Shown here piece by piece: positions 63,439 through 64,000 of a stretch of DNA of 64,000 bases (its first letter is position 1; the number at the start of each line of letters is the position of its first letter). A program made the position numbers and the translations under genes. Under the pieces are notes generated by a model. That model made no database searches. It saw only the letters and a list, made by a program, of their open reading frames with translations, and was not told the origin of the DNA. The stretch lies in NCBI RefSeq assembly GCF_003259185.1, contig NZ_QGMP01000003.1, positions 150,221-214,220 on the forward strand. Direction: 5' to 3'. The DNA comes from Isoalcanivorax indicus. Its GTDB lineage: Bacteria > Pseudomonadota > Gammaproteobacteria > Pseudomonadales > Alcanivoracaceae.

Positions 63439-63697
63439 ATAAGTCTGGGTGCTATGCACATATTCTTCGTGCCGGTAAGGATGAGTGTTTTGGTCTTCAA
63501 ACGCTTTTTTGCGTCGTAATTGGGCGGATCGTTTAGGATGCGGACAGAAGATCTGGGAAAGGTACTAATTGTACGAAGGTAGGTAGGCGGAGCACCTGGT
63601 TTATTTCAATACTGCAAGGGGAGAGATTGTCCTGCCCATTTTATCCAGTTTCTGTCCTTGATTTAATTTCTATGCTACGTAATTTAAAGGGGCGTTA

Positions 63698-64000
63698 TGA
63701 ATCCGAGTTCCCCAAGAAAAGTAGACACCTAATCCCCACTTAACGGAGGGTGTCATTATGACCAGAAAGACCCGGAACAAGTACAATCACTACACTGAAG
63801 ATTTTCGACGCGAAGCGGTACGCCGTGCCGATGATCCCAATACCAGCGCCGCCGAGGTAGCGAAGGAACTCGGTATTCACCCCGGCCAGATCTATAACTG
63901 GCGTCGGCAGTATAAGCGGCTGTCCGACAAGCAGTTCAATAGCGTCCAGGGGGTGGACTACTCCATGAAAGAGGAGAACGAGTTCCTAAAAAAGGCGACG
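63698..64000 (+). mobile_element. IS3-family insertion sequence, left end (partial)
   Basis: The element begins near a TGAATCCGAG...AAGTAGACA sequence that looks like an IS3-type terminal repeat, 60 bases before the transposase OrfA start, and runs past the window edge. The exact left end is a guess without the right end. The preceding 63439-63697 holds no gene. Confidence 0.6.
63758..64000 (+). CDS. IS3-family transposase OrfA (3' partial)
   Basis: 81 codons to the window edge. Begins MTRKTRNKYNHYTEDFRREAVR and continues ADDPNTSAAEVAKELGIHPGQIYNWRRQYK, the helix-turn-helix of IS3-type OrfA (transposase_8), then a leucine-zipper start (EENEFLKKA). GGAGG lies before the ATG. The frame is intact and shows no decay, unlike the older IS3 remnant at 58.2 kb. 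Confidence 0.9.
   Translation, partial: MTRKTRNKYNHYTEDFRREAVRRADDPNTSAAEVAKELGIHPGQIYNWRRQYKRLSDKQFNSVQGVDYSMKEENEFLKKAT

Overview
This window is a chromosomal segment of a high-GC Gram-negative bacterium. Gene order and protein families point to a gammaproteobacterium: tmRNA/smpB, rnfH, bamE, fur and recN; grpE, dnaK, dnaJ, dapB, carA, carB and greA; rlmE, ftsH, folP, glmM, tpiA, secG, tRNA-Leu, tRNA-fMet, rimP, nusA, infB, rbfA, truB, rpsO and pnp. Having hrcA in front of grpE, together with the overall style, suggests an Alcanivorax-like marine organism. That genus-level guess is inference.

Left part (1-24 kb) is metabolic and envelope genes. It holds a phosphatase pair (PhoD-like, cut by the left edge, plus a purple-acid-phosphatase-like lipoprotein), a PhaC-like alpha/beta hydrolase, an Lrp-type regulator divergent from leuA, a glutamine amidotransferase, a YbaY-type lipoprotein, mtgA and a lipoprotein hydrolase. 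A four-gene zinc-linked operon (DUF2796, ABC ATPase, FtsX-like permease, DUF3299) follows behind a Zur-box-like palindrome. After a TauE-type permease comes a tight six-gene operon: a triple-PAS hybrid histidine kinase, two single-domain response regulators, a YaiO-type outer-membrane barrel, a HEAT-repeat membrane protein and a processive-type family 2 glycosyltransferase. It reads as a signal-controlled exopolysaccharide system.

Middle part (24-58 kb) is the conserved core: Fic protein, tmRNA, smpB, a sodium symporter, rnfH, bamE/fur, recN, and the heat-shock cluster with two sigma-32-type promoters as well as the HrcA repressor. It continues with dapB, carAB behind a promoter and terminator-like leader, greA, ftsH, glmM and the long transcription/translation block ending at pnp.

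Right part (58-64 kb), downstream of the pnp terminator, is visibly more AT-rich and is an accessory island. It contains a decayed IS3-type transposase, a coiled-coil protein, an 870-residue STAND (NB-ARC-type) ATPase with a HEPN-like N-terminal motif, a gene-poor 0.6 kb stretch with an imperfect repeat, an orphan lipoprotein, and the start of an IS3-family element that runs off the window. The coiled-coil/STAND pair is the best candidate for an undescribed system, plausibly anti-phage defence.
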